A stretch of 64,000 nucleotides of DNA, taken from assembly GCF_011382965.1 (NCBI RefSeq), contig NZ_CP049934.1, positions 124,001 to 188,000 of the forward strand, read 5' to 3'. Below the pieces are notes generated by a model, which ran no database searches, was not told the origin of the DNA, and was given only the letters and a program-made list of their open reading frames with translations. Position numbers and translations under genes: made by a program. Below, one piece after another: positions 8,493 to 17,225 of the stretch. The stretch comes from Leucobacter insecticola (lineage in GTDB: Bacteria; Actinomycetota; Actinomycetes; Actinomycetales; Microbacteriaceae). Positions within the stretch are counted from its first letter, which is position 1, and every line of letters begins with the position of its first letter.

Positions 8493-10825
8493 GTGACTGA
8501 CACCGCCGCAACATTCACCGGTCCCCGCCCCGATACTGTTCAAGACGCAGCAGCCACCCCTGAGAAGGTGCAGCCGTACGGCGCCCTCGGGCTGAAGGAG
8601 GACGAGTACCTCAGCATCCGCGAGATCCTGGGTCGCCGCCCCACTTCGGGTGAGCTCGCCATGTACTCGGTGATGTGGTCGGAGCACTGCTCCTATAAGT
8701 CTTCGAAGAAATATCTGCGTCAGTTCGGCCAGAAGGTGAACGACAAGATGAAGGAGCGGCTGCTCGTCGGGATGGGCGAGAACGCCGGTGTGATCGACGT
8801 GGGCGAGGGCTGGGCGGTGACCTTCAAGGTCGAGAGCCACAACCACCCCTCGTACATTGAACCGTTCCAGGGCGCCGCAACCGGCGTCGGCGGCATCATT
8901 CGCGACATTATTTCTATGGGCGCGCGCCCGGTTGCTGTCATGGATCAGCTGCGTTTTGGCGCGATCGACGATCCCGACACCGCACGCGTCGTACACGGCG
9001 TGGTGGCCGGCATCTCCTCCTACGCAAACTGCCTCGGCCTCCCAAACCTCGGCGGCGAGACCGTGTTTGACAAGGTGTACCAGGCGAACCCGCTCGTCAA
9101 CGCGCTCGGCGTGGGCGTGCTGCGCCACGAGGATCTGCACACCGCTAACGCCTCAGGCCTCGGCAACAAGGTCGTACTCTTCGGCGCGCGCACCGGCGGC
9201 GACGGCATCGGCGGCGCGTCGATCCTCGCCTCCGATAGCTTCAGCGAGGGTGGCCCCACGAAGCGCCCCGCCGTGCAGGTCGGTGATCCCTTCGCGGAGA
9301 AGGTGCTGATCGAGTGCTGCCTCGAACTGTTCCACGGTGAGCTGGTGGAAGGGATCCAGGATCTCGGCGCCGCCGGTATTTCGTGCGCGACCTCGGAGCT
9401 TGCCGCAAACGGCGACGGCGGTATGTTCATCGAGCTCGATAGCGTACTGCTGCGCGATCCCTCCCTCACCGCAGAAGAGATCCTGATGTCGGAAAGCCAG
9501 GAGCGCATGATGGCGGTCGTGGCCCCGAGAAGCTTGACGCATTTCTCGCGGTCACCACGAAGTGGGACGTCGAGACCAGCGTGCTCGGCGAGGTCACCGA
9601 CACGAACCGTCTGATCATTAACTGGCGTGGCGAGGAGATCGTGAACGTCGATCCCTCCACCGTCGCCGTCGATGGGCCCGTATATGACCGACCCGTCGCC
9701 TACCCGACGTGGATCGACGCACTGCAGGCCGCAGGCGTGAATGCCTCGGGACTCGCCCGCGCGACCTCCGGTGAGGACCTGCGCGCACAGATGGTCGCGG
9801 TCGCGGCCTCCCCCAACCAGGCATCCGTTGACTGGATCACGAACCAGTACGACAAGTACGTGCTCGGCAACACGGCGCTCTCCTTCCCCGACGGCGCCGG
9901 CATGATCCGCGTCGACGAGGAGAGCGGTCTCGGCATCGCTCTCGCTACCGACGCAAACGGCCGCTACTGCCAGCTCGATCCTTTCGTGGGCGCGCAGCTT
10001 GCGCTTGCCGAGGCGTACCGCAACGTTGCTACCTCCGGTGCCGTGCCGACCGCGGTGACCGACTGTCTGAACTTCGGCAGCCCAGAGGACCCCGAAGTGA
10101 TGTGGCAGTTCTCGCGGGCAGTCGAGGGTCTCTCTGACGCCTGCCTCGCGCTTGAGGTTCCAGTGACCGGCGGCAACGTATCGATGTACAACCAGACTGG
10201 CGATACCCCGATCCATCCGACCCCCGTGGTGGGTGTGCTCGGCATTATTGACGATGTGGCACGGCGCGTGCCGAGCGGCTGGCAGGATCAGGGCGAGCAC
10301 CTTTACCTGCTGGGCGTCACCCGCGACGAACTCGACGGCTCGGCCTGGGCCGAGACGGTGCACGATCACCTCGGCGGCCGCCCGCCCGTTGCCGATCTTG
10401 ACGCAGAGCGTGCGCTCGCCGAACTGCTGCACGCGGCCTCGCAGGGCGGGCTGCTTTCGGGCGCTGTTGACCTGTCAGAGGGTGGCCTCGCGCAGGCACT
10501 CACCGACGGCGCGCTGCGCTTCGGCGTGGGTGCTCGCGTCTGGATCGAGGAGATCATCTCCCGCGACGGCGTCGACGCCACCGCGGCACTCTTCTCAGAG
10601 TCGCAGGCGCGCGTGCTCGTCGCGGTGCCGCACGAAGAAGAAGTCAAGTTCCGCGGACTGTGCTCGGGGCGTGACTTCCCGGTGCTCAGGATCGGCGTCA
10701 CCGACGGTGCCGGCGCAGACGCGGTGATCGAGGTGCAGGATCGCTTCACGCTGCCCCTCGCTGAGCTCGGTGCGGCCTCCCGCGCGACGCTGCCGGAGCG
10801 CTTCGGGCCGGTCGTCGGCGAGTAA
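8493..10825 (+). CDS. purL: FGAM synthase large subunit PurL (one apparent frameshift)
   Basis: Joined length 777 aa, normal for stand-alone PurL, which makes FGAM from FGAR with ammonia and ATP. Family motifs in order: [67 protein letters not shown], then in the second part NYGNPE-like [13 protein letters not shown] and [15 protein letters not shown]. The frame breaks at the C-run 9523-9526: adding one C restores [16 protein letters not shown] loss-of-function in a single-copy purine gene beside intact partners is unlikely, so I read this as a base-call error. GTG start at 8493. Confidence 0.95.
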
Positions 10826-10835
10826 CCGGGCCATC

Positions 10836-10917
10836 GTCGAGAAGCCATTATCTCGACGAGAAAGCACTCCCCGTGCGTCGGTGGGGTGCTTTCTCGTCGA
10901 GATAGTGCTTTGTCGAC
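10836..10917. repeat. Long palindromic element, family 2 (copy 1), purL/tmk junction
   Basis: A very long imperfect hairpin: TCTCGACGAGAAAGCAC (10851-10867) pairs exactly with its complement ending near 10901, and the outer arms GTCGAGAAGCCATTA and the GATAGTGCTTTGTCGAC side extend the stem to about 32 bp. It lies between the convergent ends of purL and tmk. The 19-base word CCATTATCTCGACGAGAAA (10845-10863) recurs exactly in the putP/FHA intergenic element at 57281-57299. Confidence 0.85.
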
Positions 10918-10954
10918 GCATCGGCCGCTGTGGTGGCAAGCTGACGCGGTGGAG

Positions 10955-11575
10955 CTAGCGCGGCAGTAAGGCCGCCGTGCGGGCGAGGATCCTCGCGTGG
11001 ATCTCGTCCGCGGAGAGCGTGGCGTCGATCACGAGGAAGCGATCCGGACCCTGCTTCGCTAGCTCGAGAAAGCCCTCGCGCACTGCCCGGTGAAACTCGA
11101 TCGCCTCGGCTTCAAGCCGGTCGTCTGAACCGCCACGGGAGACACGACGAGTGGCACCCTCACCGGGGTCAATGTCGAGCAGCACCGTCAACTGCGGCCA
11201 AAGGCCGTCAGAGGCCCACTCGCTGATCCGGCGCACATCTTCCACCGAGAGCACCCGGCCGGCCCCCTGATACGCAAGGGAAGAGTCGATGTAGCGATCC
11301 TGCACCACCACCGCATCCCGTTCGAGTGCAGGCCGCACGACCGTCGCGATGTGCTGTGCACGATCGGCCGCGTAGAGCAGCGCTTCAGCGCGCGGGGACA
11401 CGTCGCCGCCGTGCAAGAGCAGCTTGCGCAGTTCCACGCCGAGGGTCGTACCTCCGGGTTCTCTGGTGCGCACGACCTCACGGCCGCGCTCCTCGAGCCA
11501 CCCAGCAAGCAACTCAGCCTGGGTCGATTTCCCCGCGCCGTCACCGCCCTCCAGCGTGATGAAGAGCCCGCTCAC
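10955..11575 (-). CDS. tmk: Thymidylate kinase
   Basis: 206 aa from a GTG one base after the topA stop. It phosphorylates dTMP to dTDP. Seen: the P-loop TLEGGDGAGKST (residues 8-18), the TREPGGT motif, the DRYIDSSLAYQGAGR segment that binds the nucleotide, and the lid region ATRRVSRGGSDDRLE. In many actinobacteria tmk is followed by holB (delta-prime); here it is followed instead by a palindrome and the convergent purL. Translation is probably coupled to topA. The frame is open upstream through the Lys-rich end of topA, but that is an overlap artefact. Confidence 0.95.
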   Translation of the reverse strand: MSGLFITLEGGDGAGKSTQAELLAGWLEERGREVVRTREPGGTTLGVELRKLLLHGGDVSPRAEALLYAADRAQHIATVVRPALERDAVVVQDRYIDSSLAYQGAGRVLSVEDVRRISEWASDGLWPQLTVLLDIDPGEGATRRVSRGGSDDRLEAEAIEFHRAVREGFLELAKQGPDRFLVIDATLSADEIHARILARTAALLPR

Positions 11576-11576
11576 G

Positions 11577-14393
11577 CTATGCGCCGCCCGCAGCCTCGGC
11601 CGCAGCCTTCTTCGCTGCGATCGTCGCGGCACGTTTGGCTGCCGTCGCGGCCTTTTGCTCGGGGGTCCGCTCGGCTCGCGGTTTCGCTGCGGCGGTCTTC
11701 TTGGCGGCCGTCTTTTTCGCAGCGGGCTTTTTGGCGGCAGCTTTGCGTGCGGGAGCCTTCTTCTTCTTTGCTGGGCCCTTGGCGCGCTTGATTGCGAGCA
11801 GTTCCGTCGCCCGTTCGAAGGTGATGTCCTCGACGCTGTCGCCGCGCGGAATCGTCGCGTTGGTCTCGCCATCGGTGACGTACGGCCCGAACCGGCCGTC
11901 GCGCACCTTCACGGGCTTGCCGCTCACCGGATCCGCGTCGAATTCCTTCAGCGCGGACGCAGCCTTGCGGGCGCCGTACTTCGGCTGTGCCAGCACCTCG
12001 AGCGCACCGGCAAGATCGATCGAGAAGATCGAGTCTTCGCTCGGCAACGTACGAGTCTCCGTACCCTTCTTGAGGTAGGGGCCGTAGCGACCGTTCTGCG
12101 CCGTAATCTCGGTGTCGGTCTCGGGATCCTTACCGACGACGCGCGGCAGATCGAGGAGCGCGACCGCGGTATCAAGATCCACGGTGGCGGGATCCATGCT
12201 CTTGAAGAGGGAGGCCGTGCGCGGCTTCTGACCCTTCGGGAGCTCTTCGCCCTCATCAAGCAGTTCGGTCACGTAGGGCCCGAAGCGGCCGTTCTTCGCG
12301 ACGATCCGCTTGCCCGTCACCGGGTGCAGGCCAACCACACGATCCTCTGCCGGTTCGGCGTCGGCAAGCTCATGCGCCTTCTCGGGCGTGAGCTCATCAG
12401 GAGCCATCCCGTCGGGAATGTTAACGCTGCGGGGTTTCAACGTGCCGTCTTCGCCAACCTCGCACTTCTCATCGAACACCTCGAGGTAAGGGCCGTACTT
12501 GCCATTGCGCAGCGAGATCTCATCATCGATCTTGATCGTGTTGATCGCGCGCGCGTCGATCTCGCCGAGGTTGTCGACCACGCCGCGCAGGCCTGGGTGA
12601 TCGTCGCCGCCGAAGTAGAAGGTGTTCAGCCAGGAGGTGCGATCCGTCGCACCTGCGGCAATTTCGTCGAGGTCGCTCTCCATCTCTGCCGTGAAGTCAT
12701 AGTTCACGAGCGCACTGAAATGCTCTTCGAGTAGGCGCACCACGGAGAAGGCGATCCAGCTCGGGACGAGCGCCTGGCCCTTCTTGTTGACGTAGCCACG
12801 ATCCATGATCGTGCTGATGATCGCGGCATAGGTAGACGGGCGGCCGATGCCGAGTTCTTCGAGGCGCTTGGTCAGGCTGGCCTCGGTGTAGCGAGGCGGT
12901 GGGCTCGTCTCGTGGCCCTTCGCTTCCGACTGCTCGATCCCGAGCTGTTGCCCGTTCGTGAGCTGCGGCAGCGTGACGTTGTCCTCTGCAGCGCCGCGCT
13001 TTTCGTCTTTGCCCTCTTCGTAGGCGAGGAGGAACCCGGGAAAGGTGATGACGGTGCCGCTCGCGGTGAACTCTGCGGCGGTCTCGCCCGCCTTCTCGTG
13101 CTCTTGCAGCTTCACACCAACGGTGACGGTGTCGGTCGACCCCTTGGCATCTGCCATCTGGCTGGCTACGGTGCGCTTCCAGATCAGTTCGTAGAGCAGG
13201 AACTCTCCGCCGTTCAACTTACTCTTGAGCGAGCTCGGCTTCTGGAAGGTATCCCCCGCGGGGCGGATCGCCTCGTGAGCCTCCTGCGCACCCTTCGCCT
13301 TGCCCGTGTAGACACGCGGTTTGTCGGGCACGGTCTCAGCGCCGTAGAGTGCGGCAGCCTGCGACCTGGCCGCCGTGATCGCTTGCTGTGACAGCGTCGG
13401 CGAATCGGTACGCATATAGGTGATGTAGCCGTTTTCATACAGCGACTGCGCATACGACATGGTCTGCCTGGAGCTGTAACGGAGCTTTCGGGAAGCCTCC
13501 TGCTGCAGCGTCGACGTGGTAAACGGGGCGGCGGGGCGCCGCGTGTGAGGTTTCGTTTCGACCGAGAGCACGTTTGCGGCGACATCGGCGGTGAGGAGCG
13601 CCGCAAGTGATTGGGCACGATCCTTGCCGAGCAGGATCACGCCGGCCTTGGCGGCCTTCTCCTTCAGCGTGCCGTTGTCGGTGAAGTCGCCGCCGGTCGC
13701 GAGACGTTGCTCGTCCAGCCGCACAAGCTTCGCCTCAAACCCCGAGTCTCCCGCCGGGGCGAACGTTGCGAGCAGGTCCCAATACTCGGCCGAACGGAAC
13801 GCCTGGCGTTCGCGCTCGCGATCCACAACGAGCCTGGTGGCCGCCGACTGCACCCGGCCCGCGGAAAGCTTCGGGGCGACCTTGCGCCACAACACAGGAG
13901 AGATGTCGTAGCCGTAGAGCCGGTCAAGAATACGCCGGGTTTCTTGCGCATCAACCAGAGCGGTGTCGAGGTCGCGAGTGTTGGCCTTGGCCTGCTCGAT
14001 GGCCTCCTTGGTGATCTCGTGGAACACCATCCGGCGCACGGGAACCTTCGGCTTCAAAACCTCGAGCAGATGCCAGGCGATCGCTTCCCCCTCGCGGTCC
14101 TCATCAGTTGCGAGCCAAAGTTCGTCAGCTCCCTTGAGTGCTCGCTTGAGTTCGGAAACGGTCTTCTTCTTGTTGTCATTGACCACGTAATAGGGCGCGA
14201 AACCATTTTCGACATCAACGGCGAACTTGCCGAAGGGACCCTTCTTCAGCTCGCTCGGCAACTCCGAGGGCTCTGCGAGGTCGCGAATATGTCCGACTGA
14301 CGCTATGACCTCGTAATCGCTTCCGAGGTACGCACCAATCGTCTTTGCCTTGGTCGGCGACTCGACGATGACGAGTTTCTTCGTACCCTTCAC
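11577..14393 (-). CDS. topA: DNA topoisomerase I
   Basis: 938 aa type IA topoisomerase that relaxes negative supercoils. The Toprim start is LVIVESPTKAKTIGAYLG with the acidic DEDREGEAIAWHLLE; the active-site tyrosine is Tyr326 in TYMRTDSPTLS. The long C-terminal half carries the repeated topo C modules (NGRFGPYV occurs several times, as GRFGPYVT and GRYGPYLKKG) and then a Lys/Ala-rich tail (AAKKPAAKKTAAKKTAA), both typical of actinobacterial enzymes, which lack zinc fingers. GTG start. The 169-nt upstream space holds two small hairpins (GATGCG-CGCATC near 14479-14493 and CTGACAT-ATGTCAG at 14508-14525). Confidence 0.97.
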   Translation of the reverse strand: MKGTKKLVIVESPTKAKTIGAYLGSDYEVIASVGHIRDLAEPSELPSELKKGPFGKFAVDVENGFAPYYVVNDNKKKTVSELKRALKGADELWLATDEDREGEAIAWHLLEVLKPKVPVRRMVFHEITKEAIEQAKANTRDLDTALVDAQETRRILDRLYGYDISPVLWRKVAPKLSAGRVQSAATRLVVDRERERQAFRSAEYWDLLATFAPAGDSGFEAKLVRLDEQRLATGGDFTDNGTLKEKAAKAGVILLGKDRAQSLAALLTADVAANVLSVETKPHTRRPAAPFTTSTLQQEASRKLRYSSRQTMSYAQSLYENGYITYMRTDSPTLSQQAITAARSQAAALYGAETVPDKPRVYTGKAKGAQEAHEAIRPAGDTFQKPSSLKSKLNGGEFLLYELIWKRTVASQMADAKGSTDTVTVGVKLQEHEKAGETAAEFTASGTVITFPGFLLAYEEGKDEKRGAAEDNVTLPQLTNGQQLGIEQSEAKGHETSPPPRYTEASLTKRLEELGIGRPSTYAAIISTIMDRGYVNKKGQALVPSWIAFSVVRLLEEHFSALVNYDFTAEMESDLDEIAAGATDRTSWLNTFYFGGDDHPGLRGVVDNLGEIDARAINTIKIDDEISLRNGKYGPYLEVFDEKCEVGEDGTLKPRSVNIPDGMAPDELTPEKAHELADAEPAEDRVVGLHPVTGKRIVAKNGRFGPYVTELLDEGEELPKGQKPRTASLFKSMDPATVDLDTAVALLDLPRVVGKDPETDTEITAQNGRYGPYLKKGTETRTLPSEDSIFSIDLAGALEVLAQPKYGARKAASALKEFDADPVSGKPVKVRDGRFGPYVTDGETNATIPRGDSVEDITFERATELLAIKRAKGPAKKKKAPARKAAAKKPAAKKTAAKKTAAAKPRAERTPEQKAATAAKRAATIAAKKAAAEAAGGA

Positions 14394-14562
14394 GGGTCTC
14401 CTTCACGGGTTGACACACTGGTTGCGCGTGCGGCTCTTCGGTTCGTGCGCGAGTGACGCACGCACGAACTCGTTTTCGATGCGGTACGCATCGACACGAT
14501 ACACAGTCTGACATGTAAATGTCAGCTTCAGCACCGAGCACACTCAGTTGAGGCATTCAGCC

Positions 14563-15366
14563 TCACGGAAAACCAATGTACACAAAAGGATCCAAATCCG
14601 GATATGCGTTCGTCGGATAACTCGAAAGAGTGAAGTGGGTGTGAAGCCCCGAAGTGCACCCGCTCATTCCCGCGGAAGCGACCTGCTGCCCCGCGCTCAC
14701 ACGCACACCGGGAGCTATTCCGAGCGCGGAAAGCGAACCGGGATCCACGTGATTGTGGGAACTGTAGATGAAGCCGCCCGACACCTCGTGCCGCATCACC
14801 ACGGTGATGTTGGGTCCATGCCACCACCACAACCGCGTCTGGCACACCGCCGGAACACTGCCTCCGTCGGGACCCGCCGCCACAATCACTCCGTCAAAGG
14901 GGGCGAAAAGCGCGCCCTCCGCAGTCACTGCTAGATCAATCGCGTAGCCGTCGTGAAAGCTCTGCGTAACACCTCGGGAGTCAGATGGCCACGCCCAACC
15001 ATTAGCACCCACCGACCCCACGGAGCCGTGCTCTCCGAAGCTCGGAAGGCTCTGCGCCTCAGCCCTGGCCCGAGCCCGGGCTGACTGAAACCCCTCGCCT
15101 GCCTGCGCCACGATATGAGAAACAGCGCGGTCCGGGTCAACATTGCACTCCACCAGCGATGCACCCATCTCAAGCACCACCTGGTTCGCCACTGTGCACG
15201 GCTCCAAATCGATCCACCCAGTCATTGCGTCCGCTGCGGCGAGCGCCGCAGCGTCGGCGGCACCAGCGGCACTGTGACGTGCCTCTACGTGGGTTGCCGC
15301 AGCAATCACTGACAGTCCCAAACACACCGCCACCGCCGAGCAAGCCAACACCGCCGGGGCGCTCAC
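14563..15366 (-). CDS. TadG-like membrane protein fused to an M23 peptidase domain
   Basis: 267 aa from GTG 15366. Residues 1-75 resemble the Rv3654c-type TadE/TadG-like protein of actinobacterial tad loci: VSAPAVLACSAVAVCLGLSV as the membrane helix, then a run of Ala (AAGAADAAALAAADAMTG) and ANQVVLEMGASLVEC. The C-terminal 150 residues look like a LytM/M23 metallopeptidase: WPSDSRGVTQSFHDGYAIDL, FAPFDGVIVAAG, YSSHNHVDPGS and GLHTHFTLSS (the H-x-H zinc ligand pair). The first motif is H-x5-D instead of the usual H-x3-D, so activity is uncertain. Last gene of the tad operon, before topA. Confidence 0.75.
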   Translation of the reverse strand: MSAPAVLACSAVAVCLGLSVIAAATHVEARHSAAGAADAAALAAADAMTGWIDLEPCTVANQVVLEMGASLVECNVDPDRAVSHIVAQAGEGFQSARARARAEAQSLPSFGEHGSVGSVGANGWAWPSDSRGVTQSFHDGYAIDLAVTAEGALFAPFDGVIVAAGPDGGSVPAVCQTRLWWWHGPNITVVMRHEVSGGFIYSSHNHVDPGSLSALGIAPGVRVSAGQQVASAGMSGCTSGLHTHFTLSSYPTNAYPDLDPFVYIGFP

Positions 15367-15379
15367 CGCGTCATTCCCA

Positions 15380-15727
15380 TCATCTGCGCGCCCCCGCCAT
15401 AGCGGCGCAGGCTCGTGCCGATACCCCGAGTTCCGAGAGGATACCCCGCACTGGGTGGGAAATGAGCGTGACGCAGAGCAGCGGATCGGGATGTTCCCGT
15501 TCAACCACCACGTCACGACCCAGCTGGCCGAGGGCCGCGGTAGCGGCCGCGTCATCACCGCGAGCCTCGGCACGAGACACCTCACCCGCCACAGACACCA
15601 GGGTGATGCGATGGGCGGCAAGAAGAACTCCACTCACCACGAGCCCGAGAACAATCAGCACAGCGGGCAACACGATCGCAAACTCCGCCGTGACTGTGCC
15701 CCGTTCATCCCGCAGCACCCAGCGCAT
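15380..15727 (-). CDS. TadE-like pilus assembly protein
   Basis: 115 aa from ATG 15727, which overlaps the end of the pilin gene by 23 nt. The N-terminus RDERGTVTAEFAIVLPAVLIVLGLVVSG is the classic TadE signature (GxxxxEFAxxxP followed by one helix), with a Glu at the +5-like position as in prepilins. The rest is a small extracellular domain ending SARACAAMAGARR. TadE proteins are pseudopilins that help assemble Flp/Tad pili. Corresponds in position to Rv3655c. Confidence 0.85.
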   Translation of the reverse strand: MRWVLRDERGTVTAEFAIVLPAVLIVLGLVVSGVLLAAHRITLVSVAGEVSRAEARGDDAAATAALGQLGRDVVVEREHPDPLLCVTLISHPVRGILSELGVSARACAAMAGARR

Positions 15728-16055
15728 TCTCAACCAGTTCAACGAGCATCGCCCGAATCGCGTCGGAGCGTACGATTGCGACAAGCACGCCCGCAAAAGC
15801 TACCGCGGCCATGATAATAATTGCGTATTCTGCCGTCACGGCACCGCTCTCGTCCTTGGCCACACGAGTGAGGGTTGTCAGCCTATTACGGGTCCTGAAG
15901 CCGACAGCTGGGCGATCTCCCAGTGCTGATGGGTGCCGAGGGGCGGGGAGGAATCTCAGCGGCGCAGCGGTGCGAGGGGTCCCTGCGACAGGGCCTAACT
16001 CCCCCGACAGCCCCTCAGAGGTTCGATCAGAAACAAGTTCAAGTCTATTTTTCAC
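15705..16055 (-). CDS. DUF4244 protein, Flp-like pilin
   Basis: 116 aa from a GTG at 16055 preceded by AGGGAA. After a variable N-terminus of about 55 residues comes VAKDESGAVTAEYAIIIMAA, a prepilin-like cleavage site (G-x4-E-Y) and hydrophobic helix, and the end is LVELVENALGAAG. This is the pattern of DUF4244, the short Flp-type major pilin of actinobacterial tad loci (position of Rv3656c). No prepilin peptidase is encoded in the window. A tandem repeat lies in the 207-nt space upstream. Confidence 0.85.
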   Translation of the reverse strand: MKNRLELVSDRTSEGLSGELGPVAGTPRTAAPLRFLPAPRHPSALGDRPAVGFRTRNRLTTLTRVAKDESGAVTAEYAIIIMAAVAFAGVLVAIVRSDAIRAMLVELVENALGAAG

Positions 16056-16149
16056 GGTGGTTCCCTTATCTCTTGTGCACGGCTTCGGGGGTCCCGATGC
16101 CTTCAATGTTGACGCTTCAAGGCCTCGAATAGTCAAGGAATTCGGAATC

Positions 16150-16158
16150 TGTGGACAA
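16150..16158 (-). promoter_or_regulatory. DnaA-box-like site upstream of the pilin genes
   Basis: TTGTCCACA on the minus strand matches the actinobacterial DnaA box. It is part of a 13-base word TTGTCCACAGATT that also occurs upstream of tadA (18353-18365). Whether DnaA binds here is unknown. Confidence 0.35.
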
Positions 16159-16201
16159 GTCCAGTTGGTCGAGGCGAAAAGGGTGGGTGTGAGCGCCGAT
16201 C

Positions 16202-16281
16202 GAACCCGGCAGGTGCAGAACCCGACAGGTTCAAAACCCGGCAGGTTCAGAACCCAGCACTTTCAGAACCCAGGGTTCTGA
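16202..16281. repeat. Five 16-bp tandem repeats between tadB and the pilin gene
   Basis: Five units of exactly 16 bases: GAACCCGGCAGGTGCA, GAACCCGACAGGTTCA, AAACCCGGCAGGTTCA, GAACCCAGCACTTTCA and GAACCCAGGGTTCTGA. The last unit lies inside the 3' end of the tadB-like gene and encodes its final residues (QNPGF). The array occupies the 5' side of the only sizeable gap in the tad operon. Confidence 0.9.
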
Positions 16282-17225
16282 CCAAGCATGCTGATCACAA
16301 CCGGCATCACCCCCATGACGATGAAGGATGGCAGCACGCAGACTCCGAGCGGCAACAACACCCGCACACCGAGTTGCTCCGCTGCGGCCTCCATCTCAGA
16401 GTGGGTGCGGTCGCGAAGAGAATCAGCTTCTTCAAGCAGCAGCGGGCGAAGTGGCATGCCGAGCACCGCCGCTCGCCGCACAGCGGTCTGCAACGCACCC
16501 CCGGAGCAGAAGGCATCGAACGGCACCCAGCGGGCCCCGAGATCAGCAACGCAGTCGACGACCCGTCGGATCGCCTCGCCCGGCGCTGCCCCGCCACCAA
16601 GCACGATCCAGGCAAGGTCGCACTCGAGCCCCGCGACACGGTCTGCGAGCCGCAGACCCCTCACCAGAGACCGGGCCCAGAAGATCCCGCCTCCGAGGAG
16701 CGCCACGCCAAGAAACACCAGGCAAAAGCCAAGCGGCGTGATGAGTAGTGGCAGCGGGTCGAACCCGATGAGCCACCCGAGACCGAGGGCCACCGGAGGC
16801 AATGACGCCACAAGGCGCACGGTCGCTTGGGGCCCCGATACAAGCACACGACGCCGTTCTCGGAGCTGTTCCAACGCACGGAGAGCGGCCGCCATTCGTG
16901 CGAGCGTGGGTGCCAGGGGCGCTCCTGCTTCTTCGGAAAGCCGCCAGGCCGAAGCCAGCACGGACCACTCATCGCCAGAACACTCCGCAATGGCCGCCGC
17001 AACATCGACGCCTGCACTCACCCGCTCGTGAATCTGGTGGACCTCGCCGCCCTGCTCTGCTTCCGAGGCGAGTACAGCAAAGACCCGCCTGGGTGCCACC
17101 CCTCCGCGAAGCAGCGCAGTGCAGCGCGCAGCGACCGAACTCGCCGTTGACTTCGCGGCAGGCACCGAGCGGGTTTGGGGGCCACGTACATCCGCTATCG
17201 CTAGCTGTACCTCATCGCCCGTCAC
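16263..17225 (-). CDS. TadB/TadC-type type II secretion F domain protein
   Basis: 320 aa inner-membrane platform protein of the tad pilus machine. An N-terminal soluble part with GEVHQIHERVSAGVDVAAAI and LSEEAGAPLAPTLARMAAAL is the T2SSF fold; two helices follow (VRLVASLPPVALGLGWLIGF and LGFCLVFLGVALLGGG), then a second F-like half and a last helix, LLPLGVCVLPSFIVMGVMPV. One protein thus seems to cover both TadB and TadC, as in Rv3658c. GTG start overlapping the tadA stop by four bases (GTGA). Confidence 0.85.
   Translation of the reverse strand: MTGDEVQLAIADVRGPQTRSVPAAKSTASSVAARCTALLRGGVAPRRVFAVLASEAEQGGEVHQIHERVSAGVDVAAAIAECSGDEWSVLASAWRLSEEAGAPLAPTLARMAAALRALEQLRERRRVLVSGPQATVRLVASLPPVALGLGWLIGFDPLPLLITPLGFCLVFLGVALLGGGIFWARSLVRGLRLADRVAGLECDLAWIVLGGGAAPGEAIRRVVDCVADLGARWVPFDAFCSGGALQTAVRRAAVLGMPLRPLLLEEADSLRDRTHSEMEAAAEQLGVRVLLPLGVCVLPSFIVMGVMPVVISMLGQNPGF

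Noticed and set aside
9523..9526. purL as a genuine pseudogene, implying purine auxotrophy
   Set aside because: Same type of one-base loss is found in nine other genes, purS, purQ, purD and purC are intact, and adding one C restores the exact family sequence.
9020..10432. A 470-codon open frame antisense to purL (similar long ones at 5437-6411, 11424-12734 and 18328-19488)
   Set aside because: Codon and residue composition are typical of the reverse strand of a high-GC gene, no family motif is present, and the sense strand encodes an unmistakable enzyme.
16202..16281. CRISPR array
   Set aside because: The 16-base units are directly adjacent with no spacers, and there are no cas genes.
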